64,000 nucleotides of DNA from Micromonospora luteifusca (GTDB taxonomy: Bacteria > Actinomycetota > Actinomycetes > Mycobacteriales > Micromonosporaceae). The position numbers and the translations under genes are program-made. The stretch covers positions 3,152,001 to 3,216,000 of the forward strand of contig NZ_JAFBBP010000001.1 of assembly GCF_016907275.1 (NCBI RefSeq), written 5' to 3'. The notes below the pieces were generated by a model. It was given only the letters and a program-made list of their open reading frames with translations, was not told where the DNA came from and did no database searches. Every line of letters starts with the position of its first letter. The first letter of the stretch is position 1. Shown piece after piece: positions 1 through 7,750 of this stretch.

Positions 1-1409
1 CACTGGATCGCGGCCAGGACGAGCCCGTCGATGCCTACCTGCCCCGCTGGGCGCTGGAGTCGGGGGTCCGGCACGCTGACGGCGGCGGTCGCCACGCGGC
101 ACCGGACGAGGACGCGGACGACCCTGAACGCGAGCCCGAGCGCCCGAGCGCCGCAGCCGGTCGGCGGTCCATCGAGTCGCCGGGCAGCCGACGGCGGGGC
201 AGCGAGCCGAGTTGGCGGGAGCAAGCGGCCATCGGCGCGGCCCCCGAGTCGGACCACACCCGGGAGTGGACGCTCGACCGTCCGCAGGAGCAGGGGTATG
301 CCGGCCGCCGACGCGCGGACGCGGGGGAGGACGAGCCGGTTTCCGGCGCTGTCCCGGACCGCCGCCCCCGCCGCGCACCCGCTGGCCGTCCGCAGGTGAT
401 CTGGTCGGGTGGGGATCTGGAGCCGACTCCGAGCGAGCCGACACCGGGCCCGGACGTGAGCCGTCCCACCCGGCGCAGCCGCCGTGCGGCGGAGGAGTCC
501 TGGTCCCGCCCGGCGGCCGACCCGTGGGCACGCGGGTCCGATCGGGTGGCTGAGCCCGAGCCTTCGTACCCGCCCGCGGTGGACCCGTGGGACGCCTCCG
601 GAGTGCACGCGTGGCCGCCCGGCCCCGGTGCGGACGGCACGGATCTGAGCGAGCAGTGGTCGGCGGTGGAAGGCGTCGGTGGCTGGGAGCGATCCGACCG
701 CACCGGCCAGTGGGAGCGGTCCGCGATCGAGGACGACCAGTGGGACCGTACGCTTCCGCCGCGCTCCGACCGGTCCGTTGCGGCGGAGGGTTGGCCGACC
801 CGGGACGACGGGTTCTGGTCCGGCACTCGGCTCGCGGACGATGACCCGAGATGGACGGATCCGTCGACGTCAGCGCCCCGCTCGCCGGTGGTGGGCTACA
901 CGGCTCCGCGACCGCGCAGCGCACCTGTGCCCCCTGGGGGTACGCCACGGCGTCGGGCGGACCGGCCGGCGGCCGGGGCGGCGTCGGTGCGTCAGCGCGT
1001 CGAGTCGGCGGCGACGGGTGCCTGGGCTCGCCGCCTGGAAGACGATCTGCTCGACCCCGATCCGGGTGGGCCGTTCCGGCCGTTGCTGTACACGGCCGCC
1101 TGTTACCTGATGCCGGCGATGCTGATCTTCGTCTGGCTGTTGACCTTGGACAGTCAGGCGCCGGCCGGTTGTGTGACCGACATCAGCGGGGGCGGGTGCG
1201 ACTCGCCCCGGTCACGCGCGTTGGAGTCGTTGCTCGCCGGCTCGCCGCGCTTCGGGTTGGCGCTCCTGAGCAGCCTGGTGGTGGCGGCGCTGCTGCGTCG
1301 GGTGGGCACGACCTGGCGCTCGGCCACCATCGCGGTCGCCGCGGCAGTGGTGGGCGGCGGCCTCTCCACGGTGCTGATCAGCGCGGTCACCGGTCAGCCG
1401 ATCGGCTGA
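1..1409 (+). CDS. Membrane protein of unknown function, 5' end outside the window
   Basis: The frame is open from the first complete codon (base 3) to a TGA at 1407-1409, so about 468 C-terminal residues are visible and the start lies upstream of the window. The visible N-terminal three quarters is hydrophilic, rich in Arg, Pro, Asp, Glu and Trp, and looks disordered. Three hydrophobic segments follow, encoded at roughly 1085-1145, 1255-1300 and 1330-1390, with a two-cysteine loop between the first two. This suggests a long cytoplasmic tail on a small membrane anchor. I do not recognise the family. A GTG at 396 is in frame but has no special claim to be the start, because coding continues upstream of it. 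Confidence 0.7.
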   Translation, partial: LDRGQDEPVDAYLPRWALESGVRHADGGGRHAAPDEDADDPEREPERPSAAAGRRSIESPGSRRRGSEPSWREQAAIGAAPESDHTREWTLDRPQEQGYAGRRRADAGEDEPVSGAVPDRRPRRAPAGRPQVIWSGGDLEPTPSEPTPGPDVSRPTRRSRRAAEESWSRPAADPWARGSDRVAEPEPSYPPAVDPWDASGVHAWPPGPGADGTDLSEQWSAVEGVGGWERSDRTGQWERSAIEDDQWDRTLPPRSDRSVAAEGWPTRDDGFWSGTRLADDDPRWTDPSTSAPRSPVVGYTAPRPRSAPVPPGGTPRRRADRPAAGAASVRQRVESAATGAWARRLEDDLLDPDPGGPFRPLLYTAACYLMPAMLIFVWLLTLDSQAPAGCVTDISGGGCDSPRSRALESLLAGSPRFGLALLSSLVVAALLRRVGTTWRSATIAVAAAVVGGGLSTVLISAVTGQPIG

Positions 1410-1460
1410 CCAGCCTGCGGTCGTTCTGCCGGTCTGCCACCGCCGGGTCCGCCCGGTCCG

Positions 1461-1517
1461 CCGGTCCGCCTTTTCGCCGGTCCGCCTTTTCGCCGGTCCG
1501 CCTTTTCGCCGGTCCGC
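1461..1517. repeat. 16-bp tandem repeat, about 3.6 copies
   Basis: The unit CCGGTCCGCCTTTTCG is repeated three times exactly (1461-1476, 1477-1492, 1493-1508) and followed by a partial copy. It lies just downstream of the membrane-protein stop codon in the 378-bp gap before rplI. The T-runs between GC blocks might help termination, but no clear hairpin is formed by the repeat itself. Confidence 0.85.
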
Positions 1518-1548
1518 CCGGGGCGGGCGGGACGGGCGGACCGCGCTT

Positions 1549-1626
1549 GATCAACACCAGATCGCCGACATTGCGGCATCACACCCACCCCGACACCCCC
1601 ACATCGCCGACCTGGAGTGGATCAAC
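1549..1626. repeat. Dispersed imperfect palindrome, copy A
   Basis: The arms TTGATCAACACCAG and, read on the other strand, TTGATCCACTCCAG bracket about 78 bp and extend inward through ATCGCCGAC-type sequence. Related palindromes occur at about 14945-15022 and 33484-33562. All three are intergenic. The arms of this copy are less well conserved than those of the other two. Confidence 0.7.
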
Positions 1627-1732
1627 CCACCTCGACACCCTCGACCTCACCGCCAACCCCCACCCTCGCGTCATCACCAACCCCGAAGAGCCGGGCCAGG
1701 CCAGGCTCGTCGACCTTGCCGGACGACGTACG

Positions 1733-1772
1733 CACGAGGGCCCGCACCGATCGCTCGGTGCGGGCCCTCGTG
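1733..1772. terminator. Strong hairpin terminator downstream of rplI
   Basis: An 18-bp perfect inverted repeat (1733-1750 with 1755-1772) leaves a 4-nt loop. It sits 15 bp past the rplI stop, between convergent genes, and is probably bidirectional. No long U-tract follows, as is common for actinobacterial terminators. Confidence 0.85.
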
Positions 1773-1787
1773 GTGGTGTTGCGGACG

Positions 1788-2234
1788 TCAGCCCTGAACG
1801 ACGTTCAGGTTGAACGACGCGGTCACCTCAGGGTGCAGCTTGATCTTCACCGGGTAGGTGCCGGTCGACTTGATGTGACCGGGCACCTCCAGCCGACGCC
1901 GGTCGAGGACCGGGCCACTGGCCGCCTTGACGGCGTCGACGATCTCGGTCGGGGTGACCGAGCCGAAGAGCCGTCCGCCGTCGCCGGCGCGGACCTTCAG
2001 GTTGACCTTGAGACCCTCGAGCTGAGCCTTGACCTCGTTGGCGTGGTCGAGGTCGCGGATCTCACGGGCCCCACGGGCCCGCTTGATGACCGTGACCTGC
2101 TTTTCCGCGCCCTTGGTCCAGGCGATCGCGAAGCCCTGCGGCAGCAGGTAGTTACGGCCGTAGCCGTTCTTGACCTCGACGATGTCGCCCGGGGCACCGA
2201 GGCCGGACACTTCCTGAGTCAGGATGATCTTCAT
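1788..2234 (-). CDS. rplI: 50S ribosomal protein L9
   Basis: This 148-residue protein is the usual length for bL9, which binds 23S rRNA and bridges neighbouring ribosomes. The N-terminal domain begins MKIILTQEVSGLGAPGDIV and contains the family hallmark GYGRNYLLPQGFA. The C-terminal domain ends in a typical beta-strand pattern around VKIKLHPEVTASF. It is the last gene of the rpsF-ssb-rpsR-rplI operon, starting 14 nt after rpsR, with GAGGAGG-like sequence just upstream of its ATG. A strong hairpin follows the stop. Confidence 0.97.
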   Translation of the reverse strand: MKIILTQEVSGLGAPGDIVEVKNGYGRNYLLPQGFAIAWTKGAEKQVTVIKRARGAREIRDLDHANEVKAQLEGLKVNLKVRAGDGGRLFGSVTPTEIVDAVKAASGPVLDRRRLEVPGHIKSTGTYPVKIKLHPEVTASFNLNVVQG

Positions 2235-2248
2235 ATCGGTGCCTCCTC

Positions 2249-2530
2249 TCAGCGGGTGGTGGCCGTGTACGGCAGGAGCGCCATCTCACGGGCGTTCTTG
2301 ACCGCACGGGCGATCTGCCGCTGCTGCTGCGAGGTCACGCCGGTCACCCGCCGAGCGCGGATCTTGCCGCGATCGGAGATGAACTTGCGCAGCAGCGCGG
2401 TGTCCTTGTAATCGATGTAGGCGATCCCGTCCTTGTCGAGCGGGTTCACCTTCTTCTTGGGCTTGCGCAGTGCCGCAGCCTTGGCCGTTGCACGTGCACC
2501 TGGTTTGCGATCGCGGGCGCTCGGCGCCAT
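2249..2530 (-). CDS. rpsR: 30S ribosomal protein S18, cysteine-free form
   Basis: This 93-residue protein carries the bS18 core [20 protein letters not shown] and the C-terminal [20 protein letters not shown]. bS18 forms a heterodimer with S6 on the small-subunit platform. The positions that hold the zinc cysteines in many actinobacterial S18 proteins read VNPLDKD here, and no cysteine occurs in the protein, so this is the zinc-independent form. It has a basic N-terminal extension of about 20 residues. Its ATG overlaps the ssb stop by one base, suggesting coupled translation. Confidence 0.96.
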   Translation of the reverse strand: MAPSARDRKPGARATAKAAALRKPKKKVNPLDKDGIAYIDYKDTALLRKFISDRGKIRARRVTGVTSQQQRQIARAVKNAREMALLPYTATTR

Positions 2531-3048
2531 TAGAAAGGTGGCTCCTCGTCAAAATTGGCACCCGAACCGGCACGCGCGGGAGAGGGAGCAGCCGAAGCCC
2601 AGGGGTCGTCGAAGTTGCCTCCGCCGCCACCCTGGCTGCCACCGCCACCGCCGCCACCGAAGCCGCCGCCAGCGCCGCCGGAGCGGGACATCTTCTGCAC
2701 CTTCGCCGTGGCGTAGCGCAGCGACGGGCCGATCTCGTCGACCTCAAGCTCGATGACTGTGCGCTTCTCACCCTCGCGGGTCTCGTAAGACCGCTGACGC
2801 AGCCGGCCTGACACGATCACCCGAGCGCCACGCTGCAGCGACTCGGCGACGTGCTCGGCGGCCTGCCGCCAGACGGTGCATGCGAGGAACAGCGGCTCGC
2901 CGTCCTTCCATTCGTTCGACGCCTTGTCCATGAATCGGGGCGTCGAAGCGACACGGAACTTGGCGACCGCAGCCCCAGAGGGGGTGAACCGCAACTCGGG
3001 GTCATCGGTCAGATTGCCGATGACCGTGATGGTGGTGTCTCCTGCCAT
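2530..3048 (-). CDS. ssb: Single-stranded DNA-binding protein
   Basis: The 172-residue product has an N-terminal OB fold (residues 1 to about 115; [20 protein letters not shown], then [17 protein letters not shown]), a Gly-rich disordered linker and an acidic tip ending DEEPPF, the usual interaction site for replication and repair proteins. I start it at the ATG at 3048 because GAGGAG lies 6 nt upstream. An in-frame GTG at 3066 would place that Shine-Dalgarno sequence inside the gene. Its location between rpsF and rpsR is the standard bacterial arrangement. Confidence 0.96.
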   Translation of the reverse strand: MAGDTTITVIGNLTDDPELRFTPSGAAVAKFRVASTPRFMDKASNEWKDGEPLFLACTVWRQAAEHVAESLQRGARVIVSGRLRQRSYETREGEKRTVIELEVDEIGPSLRYATAKVQKMSRSGGAGGGFGGGGGGGSQGGGGGNFDDPWASAAPSPARAGSGANFDEEPPF

Positions 3049-3157
3049 GACCATCTCCTCGCGCACTCAGCGTCTCGTCGTACAGGCTCGCAGAGCCGTA
3101 CGACAGAGTCGCGGAGGCTGATCCGGGCGAACCGGGTTGATTGCCGGACTGAAATGC

Positions 3158-3448
3158 TTAGCGCATCTCCGGCCGGATGACCTTGGTGCGCAGCACGGAC
3201 TCGTTGAGCCGGAGCTGACGGTCCAGCTCGGCCACGGCAGCAGGCGTAGCCTGCAGGTCGACGACGGCGTAGATGCCCTCGGCCTTTTTGTTGATCTCGT
3301 ACGCGAGGCGCCGGCGGCCCCACACATCGGTCTTCTCAACCGAGCCACCCGCAGTCCGAATCACGTTCAGGTACGTGTCGAGCGACGGGGCGACGGTGCG
3401 TTCCTCGAGGCTGGGATCAAGGATCACCATGATCTCGTAATGACGCAA
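3158..3448 (-). CDS. rpsF: 30S ribosomal protein S6
   Basis: This 96-residue bS6 protein starts [19 protein letters not shown] and contains [19 protein letters not shown], the most conserved stretch of the family. It heterodimerises with S18, encoded two genes downstream. It is the first gene of the four-gene operon. The region upstream holds two large inverted repeats that could form a structured mRNA leader. The ATG at 3448 follows a purine-rich GGAGGTGAGC sequence, a good ribosome-binding site. Confidence 0.97.
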   Translation of the reverse strand: MRHYEIMVILDPSLEERTVAPSLDTYLNVIRTAGGSVEKTDVWGRRRLAYEINKKAEGIYAVVDLQATPAAVAELDRQLRLNESVLRTKVIRPEMR

Positions 3449-4086
3449 GACGTGCTCACCTCCTGTGGGCTAAGCGGCCACGGTCCTTCCGTGGCAGGAG
3501 GTCGTGCGTCGCTGCCCGCACGTGCCGGGGGAACCCGGCCGGACGCGGACAACCTGACCAGGATACCCGGTCCGAACGATCACGCCCGGGGCGGTCGGGT
3601 CGGTACCCACACGTGGTGACGGGGGTCCACCGTCCGACCGTGTACCGGCCGGTGGTGGACCCCCGTCTACGAGGCCGCGGGGCGTCCCGTCCGCATTCCT
3701 TGGGTGGGACCTGGGGAGGAACGACCACACCGATGAGGTTGGACCGAAGACGCCCCGCGGAGCTTTATCGTGTTGTTATCTGACGATACAACGGCACTCG
3801 TACCTTGTCGGGGGAAAAGGCACAAATTTCCGAGATTCTTCATCGGCCGGAACCCGGTGTGCGAAGGGGCCGCCCCCGCCGCGCCGGGCCGCGTGGCGGA
3901 GGTGACCTCGCTGTCGTCCGTCGACCACCGGTCGCCGTACGCGGCGCTCACGCCGCCGGCTTACCGGGAACTGGTTGCCGGTTCAAACCCATCAACGATC
4001 GCCGGTCCGTCTGGTGACGTGAACCCCGAGCGACACCGCCCCGACCGTCGCTCCGGCGGTCAGGGTCGCGACGTAGGCTCGCTCGC
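3449..4086. other. Divergent intergenic region with structured rpsF leader
   Basis: This 638-bp gap separates rpsF (minus) from the endonuclease IV gene (plus). It contains two inverted repeats, 3618-3631 with 3654-3667 (14 bp, perfect) and 3675-3686 with 3749-3760 (12 bp, perfect), both in the direction of an rpsF leader. Short open frames here have no coding character that I can support. I could not assign a convincing promoter for either gene. Confidence 0.5.
3618..3667 (-). promoter_or_regulatory. Hairpin in the putative 5' leader of the rpsF operon
   Basis: GACGGGGGTCCACC at 3618-3631 pairs perfectly with GGTGGACCCCCGTC at 3654-3667 across a 22-nt loop. It lies about 170 nt upstream of the rpsF start, with no gene end nearby on either strand, so an ordinary terminator role is unlikely. 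A leader structure or attenuator for the ribosomal protein operon is an inference. Confidence 0.45.
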
Positions 4087-4878
4087 ATGCGTATCGGAGC
4101 CCACGTCGATTCGACCGACCCGCTGGCGGAGGCGGCCGACCGGTCCGCCGACACCGTGCAGTTCTTCCTCTCCGACCCACAGGGGTGGAAGGCGCCCAAG
4201 CCTCGGGAAGATGCCGAGCGGCTGCGCGCGGCCGAGGTCGACCTCTACGTGCATGCGCCGTACGTCATCAACGTGGCGACCCTCAACAACCGCATCCGGA
4301 TCCCCAGCCGGAAGCTGCTGCTCGGGCACGCCAACGCGGCCGCCGACATCGGCGCCAAGGGCGTGATCGTTCACGGCGGGCACGTCAACGCCGGGGACGA
4401 CCTGGCCGTAGGTTTCGACAACTGGCGCAAGACCTTCGCGTACGCAGCCGACTCCGGCGGCTTCGGCGTGGCGGTCCTGATCGAGAACACCGCTGGTGGC
4501 GACAACGCGTGCGCCCGGCGACTGGACGCGCTCGCGCGGCTCTGGGACGCCGTCGGCGACTACGAGGTGGGCTTCTGCCTGGACACCTGCCACGCGTTCG
4601 CGGGCGGCGAGGAACTGCTCGGCCTCGTCGACCGGGTCAAGGCGATCACCGGACGAATCGACCTGGTGCACGCCAACAACTCCAAGGGAGCGTTCAACTC
4701 CGGCCAGGACCGGCACGACAACCTGGACGGCGGGACGATCGACCCCGAGCTGGTGGTGGCGGTCATTCGGGCAGCGGGGGCACCGGTGGTCGTCGAGACA
4801 CCAGGCGGTGCAGCCGGACAGGCCGCCGACATCGACTTTCTCCGTCAGCAGCTCGGGACGGAGAGCCAGACAGCATGA
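4087..4878 (+). CDS. nfo: Deoxyribonuclease IV (AP endonuclease, Nfo family)
   Basis: This 263-residue TIM-barrel protein shows the zinc-ligand motifs of the endonuclease IV family in order: VHAPYVINVA (about residue 57), VHGGHVNAG, IENTAGG, CLDTCHAFAGG and VHANNSKGAFNSGQDRHDN, then GGTI near the C-terminus. Such enzymes cut DNA 5' to abasic sites in base-excision repair. Family length is about 260-285 residues, so it is complete. The ATG at 4087 is the first good start, and its stop overlaps the next gene start (ATGA), implying coupling to the membrane protein downstream. Related xylose-isomerase-like enzymes are the alternative, but the DRHDN block favours Nfo. Confidence 0.88.
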   Translation: MRIGAHVDSTDPLAEAADRSADTVQFFLSDPQGWKAPKPREDAERLRAAEVDLYVHAPYVINVATLNNRIRIPSRKLLLGHANAAADIGAKGVIVHGGHVNAGDDLAVGFDNWRKTFAYAADSGGFGVAVLIENTAGGDNACARRLDALARLWDAVGDYEVGFCLDTCHAFAGGEELLGLVDRVKAITGRIDLVHANNSKGAFNSGQDRHDNLDGGTIDPELVVAVIRAAGAPVVVETPGGAAGQAADIDFLRQQLGTESQTA

Positions 4879-7469
4879 CGACCGGACAACCCGGGACCGG
4901 TAAGGCCCGGCCCGCCCCCGCCCGCGCGGAGGCCGAGACCCAACCTGCCACCGCAGCCGCAGCCGCAACGAGCACCCCCGCCCAACCGGCCCGCACCTCC
5001 GACAAGGCATCCGCGGTGCCGACCCCGGAGAGCGGCGCGCACCGCCCGCGACCGACCGACGGTACGACGACCGGAGCCGCCACGAACGGCACGCCCCACG
5101 GCACCATTGGTGACAACCAGCCCCGCCCCGCGAAGAGCGATGTGGCCGAAGACGGCAACGCGGCAGAGGATGGTGCGACAGCCAAGGCCATCGACGCAGC
5201 CCTCGGCCGGCGTGACCGAGGTCGTGGCCGAGCATGGCGGTGGTGGGCCAAGGACACCGCCGCCACGGACGGCGCGAAGGGCAACGCGACCACGGACGGC
5301 ACTCAGGGCGACACCGCCAACAACGGCGCGAAGGGCGACGCGGCAAAAGCTGGCGAGGCAGCCAAGAACGCTGAGGCAGCCAAAGACGGCGAAACGGCAG
5401 AGGCCGGTGCGGCAACAAAAGCCGGCGACACGGCAAAGACCGGCGACACGGCAAAGACCGCTGCGGCGGCCAAGAACAGCGACACGGCCAAGAACGACAC
5501 AGCCAAGAACGACACAGCCAAGAACGACGCAGCCAAGGCCGGCAGCACCAAGGGCGACGCCGATGAGGTCGGTGACCCGGCCGAGGACGGTGGCACGAAG
5601 GACGCTGCGACCAAGGGCGGCGGCGCGGCCAAGGATGAAAAGGCGGGCGACGCCGACGGTCGGGTGAAGACCGACGGCGAGTCGAAGCCGGTGGCCGCTG
5701 ATCGGTGGGAGGCGTTCGCTTCCGCTCCGGACCCGAAGCCGTCCATCTTTAGCCGGGCGGGCCGGGCCGTCGGCCGGTTCCTGATCCACGAATGGACCCT
5801 GGCAAGTCTCGGTGCGCTGGTACTGGCCGTACTGATGACCTGGCCGACGCTGCGCTACCCGCGTTACACACTCCCGCAGGACTACTGGGACCCGAGCCTG
5901 CAGGCCTGGCAGATGGCCTGGTCCGGGCACATCCTGCTGACCGACCCGGCGCACCTGTGGCAGTCCAACACGTTCTTCCCCGAGCTGTGGAGCTTCGCGT
6001 TCTCCGACACACTGCTCGGGTACGCCCCGGCCGGGATGCTCGGCAGCGGCCCCGAAGACGCGGTGCTGCGCTACAACATCATGTTCGTGCTGGCGCATGC
6101 GCTCGCCACGCTCGGGGCGTACGCGCTGGCTCGTCAGCTCGGGGCCGGCCGAATCGGCGCCGCCGTCGCTGGCGTCAGCTACACCTACGCGCCGTGGTTG
6201 CTGGCCCAGGCCGGGCACCTGCACGTGCTTTCCAACGGCGGGATTCCGCTGGCGCTGGCCATGTTGGCACGCGGACACGGGTGGTCACTGCGGCACGGTT
6301 ACCGACCGGAGCGCCGGCACGACGGTTGGATCTACGCCGGCTGGTTGGTGGCGGCCTGGCAGCTCAGCCTCGGCTTCGGCATCGGGCTGCCGTTCGCGTA
6401 CCTCCTGGGCGGCGCGGTCCTGGTCGCCGTCGTCCTCTTCTACGTGCGGCGGTTGCGCACCCGCCGGGCCATACCGTTCGGTCGCCGGTTGCTCGTCGCC
6501 GACCTGCTCGGCGGCTTGTTGTTCGCGGGTGTGGGTCTGCTGATGGCGATCCCGTTCTTCAAGGTGACCGAGCTGCACCCGTACGCCGAACGCACCATCC
6601 GCGACATCAGCATCTTCTCGCCGCCGGCGTCGGGTTTCGTGACGGCGCCCGCCGAGTCGCGGATCTGGGGTGGACTGCACGAGGGCGCCCGCGCGGCGCT
6701 GCCGTGGCACCCGGAGATGACCCTGTTGCCGGGCTTCGTGCTCTACGCGCTCGCTCTGGGTGGGCTGTTCTTCTCGGTCTGGCGGCTGCGGCACCGACTG
6801 CTGCTGCTCGCCGGGGTGCTGGTGACGATGGTCTTCGCGATGGGCACGCGCTTCTTCGACGGCACTTTCACCTACGTGCCGCTCTTCGAGCACGTGCCGG
6901 GCTGGAGTGCGCTGCGTACCCCTGGTCGGTTGATGCTCTGGACCACGTTGTTGCTCGGCCTGCTCGCGGCGGGCGCGGTCACCGCGCTCACCGACCGGGT
7001 CCGCGAGTTGACCGCGCAGCGGATCCCGTCGTGGCCGGGGCCGTGGCTGCGGACGGCCACCCTGCTGCCGCTGCTGTTGGTCACCCTGGAGGGCCTGAAC
7101 ACCACGCCGCACCCGGTGGTGCCGACCCAACCAGCCGCGATGCGCTCGGCGGAGGGGCCCCTGCTCGTGCTGCCCAGCAACCAGAGCCTGGACCAGCACG
7201 TGATGCTCTGGTCGACCAGTGGGTTCCCCGATGTGGTCAACGGCGGTAGCGGCTTCACCCCGCGCCAGCTCGACGACGTCCGTCGGGTGAGCCAGTCGTT
7301 CCCCAACCAGACCAGCGTCGACTACCTGCGCACGCTCGGCGTCCGCACCGTGGTGTTGTTGCGCGAGCAGGTGGCAGGCACCCCGTGGGAGATCAGCATC
7401 GACGCGCCGGTCGAGTCGCTCGGCATCACCCGTCAGGAAGTCGGCTCGGCCGTGGTTTTCCGGCTGTGA
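4875..7469 (+). CDS. Large multi-pass membrane protein with Ala/Lys/Asp/Thr-rich tail, GT-C-like
   Basis: The 864-residue protein starts at the ATG at 4875, which overlaps the nfo stop; upstream in-frame codons belong to the shadow of nfo. Residues 1 to about 285 are low complexity, with short repeats such as NDTAKNDTAKNDTAK encoded by 15-bp tandem units near 5495-5535. From about residue 300 there are some ten hydrophobic helices. The first is followed by a loop with QDYWDPSLQAWQMAWSGHIL, and the C-terminal domain is soluble. An acidic residue in the first long loop is typical of GT-C glycosyltransferases that use polyprenyl-linked sugars, so an envelope glycosylation role is possible but unproven. 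Confidence 0.75.
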   Translation: MTTGQPGTGKARPAPARAEAETQPATAAAAATSTPAQPARTSDKASAVPTPESGAHRPRPTDGTTTGAATNGTPHGTIGDNQPRPAKSDVAEDGNAAEDGATAKAIDAALGRRDRGRGRAWRWWAKDTAATDGAKGNATTDGTQGDTANNGAKGDAAKAGEAAKNAEAAKDGETAEAGAATKAGDTAKTGDTAKTAAAAKNSDTAKNDTAKNDTAKNDAAKAGSTKGDADEVGDPAEDGGTKDAATKGGGAAKDEKAGDADGRVKTDGESKPVAADRWEAFASAPDPKPSIFSRAGRAVGRFLIHEWTLASLGALVLAVLMTWPTLRYPRYTLPQDYWDPSLQAWQMAWSGHILLTDPAHLWQSNTFFPELWSFAFSDTLLGYAPAGMLGSGPEDAVLRYNIMFVLAHALATLGAYALARQLGAGRIGAAVAGVSYTYAPWLLAQAGHLHVLSNGGIPLALAMLARGHGWSLRHGYRPERRHDGWIYAGWLVAAWQLSLGFGIGLPFAYLLGGAVLVAVVLFYVRRLRTRRAIPFGRRLLVADLLGGLLFAGVGLLMAIPFFKVTELHPYAERTIRDISIFSPPASGFVTAPAESRIWGGLHEGARAALPWHPEMTLLPGFVLYALALGGLFFSVWRLRHRLLLLAGVLVTMVFAMGTRFFDGTFTYVPLFEHVPGWSALRTPGRLMLWTTLLLGLLAAGAVTALTDRVRELTAQRIPSWPGPWLRTATLLPLLLVTLEGLNTTPHPVVPTQPAAMRSAEGPLLVLPSNQSLDQHVMLWSTSGFPDVVNGGSGFTPRQLDDVRRVSQSFPNQTSVDYLRTLGVRTVVLLREQVAGTPWEISIDAPVESLGITRQEVGSAVVFRL

Positions 7470-7490
7470 ACGTGGTTGCTGGTTAGGGCG

Positions 7491-7750
7491 GGTTTGCGGG
7501 GGAGCCCACCCGGCTCCGGGCGGTCAGGCTTGATCCCTGCGCCGGGCGGGCTCCCCCGCAAACCCTCACGCCAGCAAGCCGCGCGAATCCTTGCGGGTCG
7601 CAGGCTTGATCCCTGCGCCGGGCGGGCTCCCCCGCAAACCCTGACGCCAGCAAGCCGCGCGAATCCTTGCGGATCGAAGGCTTGATCCCTGCGCCGGACC
7701 GGCTCCCCCGCAAACCCTCACGCCAGCAAGCCGCGCGAATCCTTGCGGAT
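7491..7750. repeat. 76-bp tandem repeat array with an inverted partial copy
   Basis: Units begin with CTTGATCCCTGCGCC at 7529, 7605 and 7681, an exact 76-bp period, and the third runs up to the stop codon of the convergent gene. The copies differ at a few positions. GGTTTGCGGGGGAGCC at 7491-7506 is the reverse complement of a segment in each unit (first at 7549-7564), so hairpins can form. This fills the whole gap between two convergent genes. There are no unique spacers, so it is not a CRISPR. Confidence 0.9.

Noticed and set aside
3456..3730. Small minus-strand frames upstream of rpsF
   Set aside because: They coincide with the perfect inverted repeats and lack ribosome-binding sites, so a structured leader explains them better.
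4185..4874. Upstream extension of the large membrane protein frame
   Set aside because: It overlaps nfo in another frame and translates as an Arg-rich shadow. The ATG at 4875 overlapping the nfo stop is the natural start.
7529..7750. CRISPR array
   Set aside because: The whole 76-bp unit repeats with no unique spacers, there are only three copies, and no cas genes are nearby.
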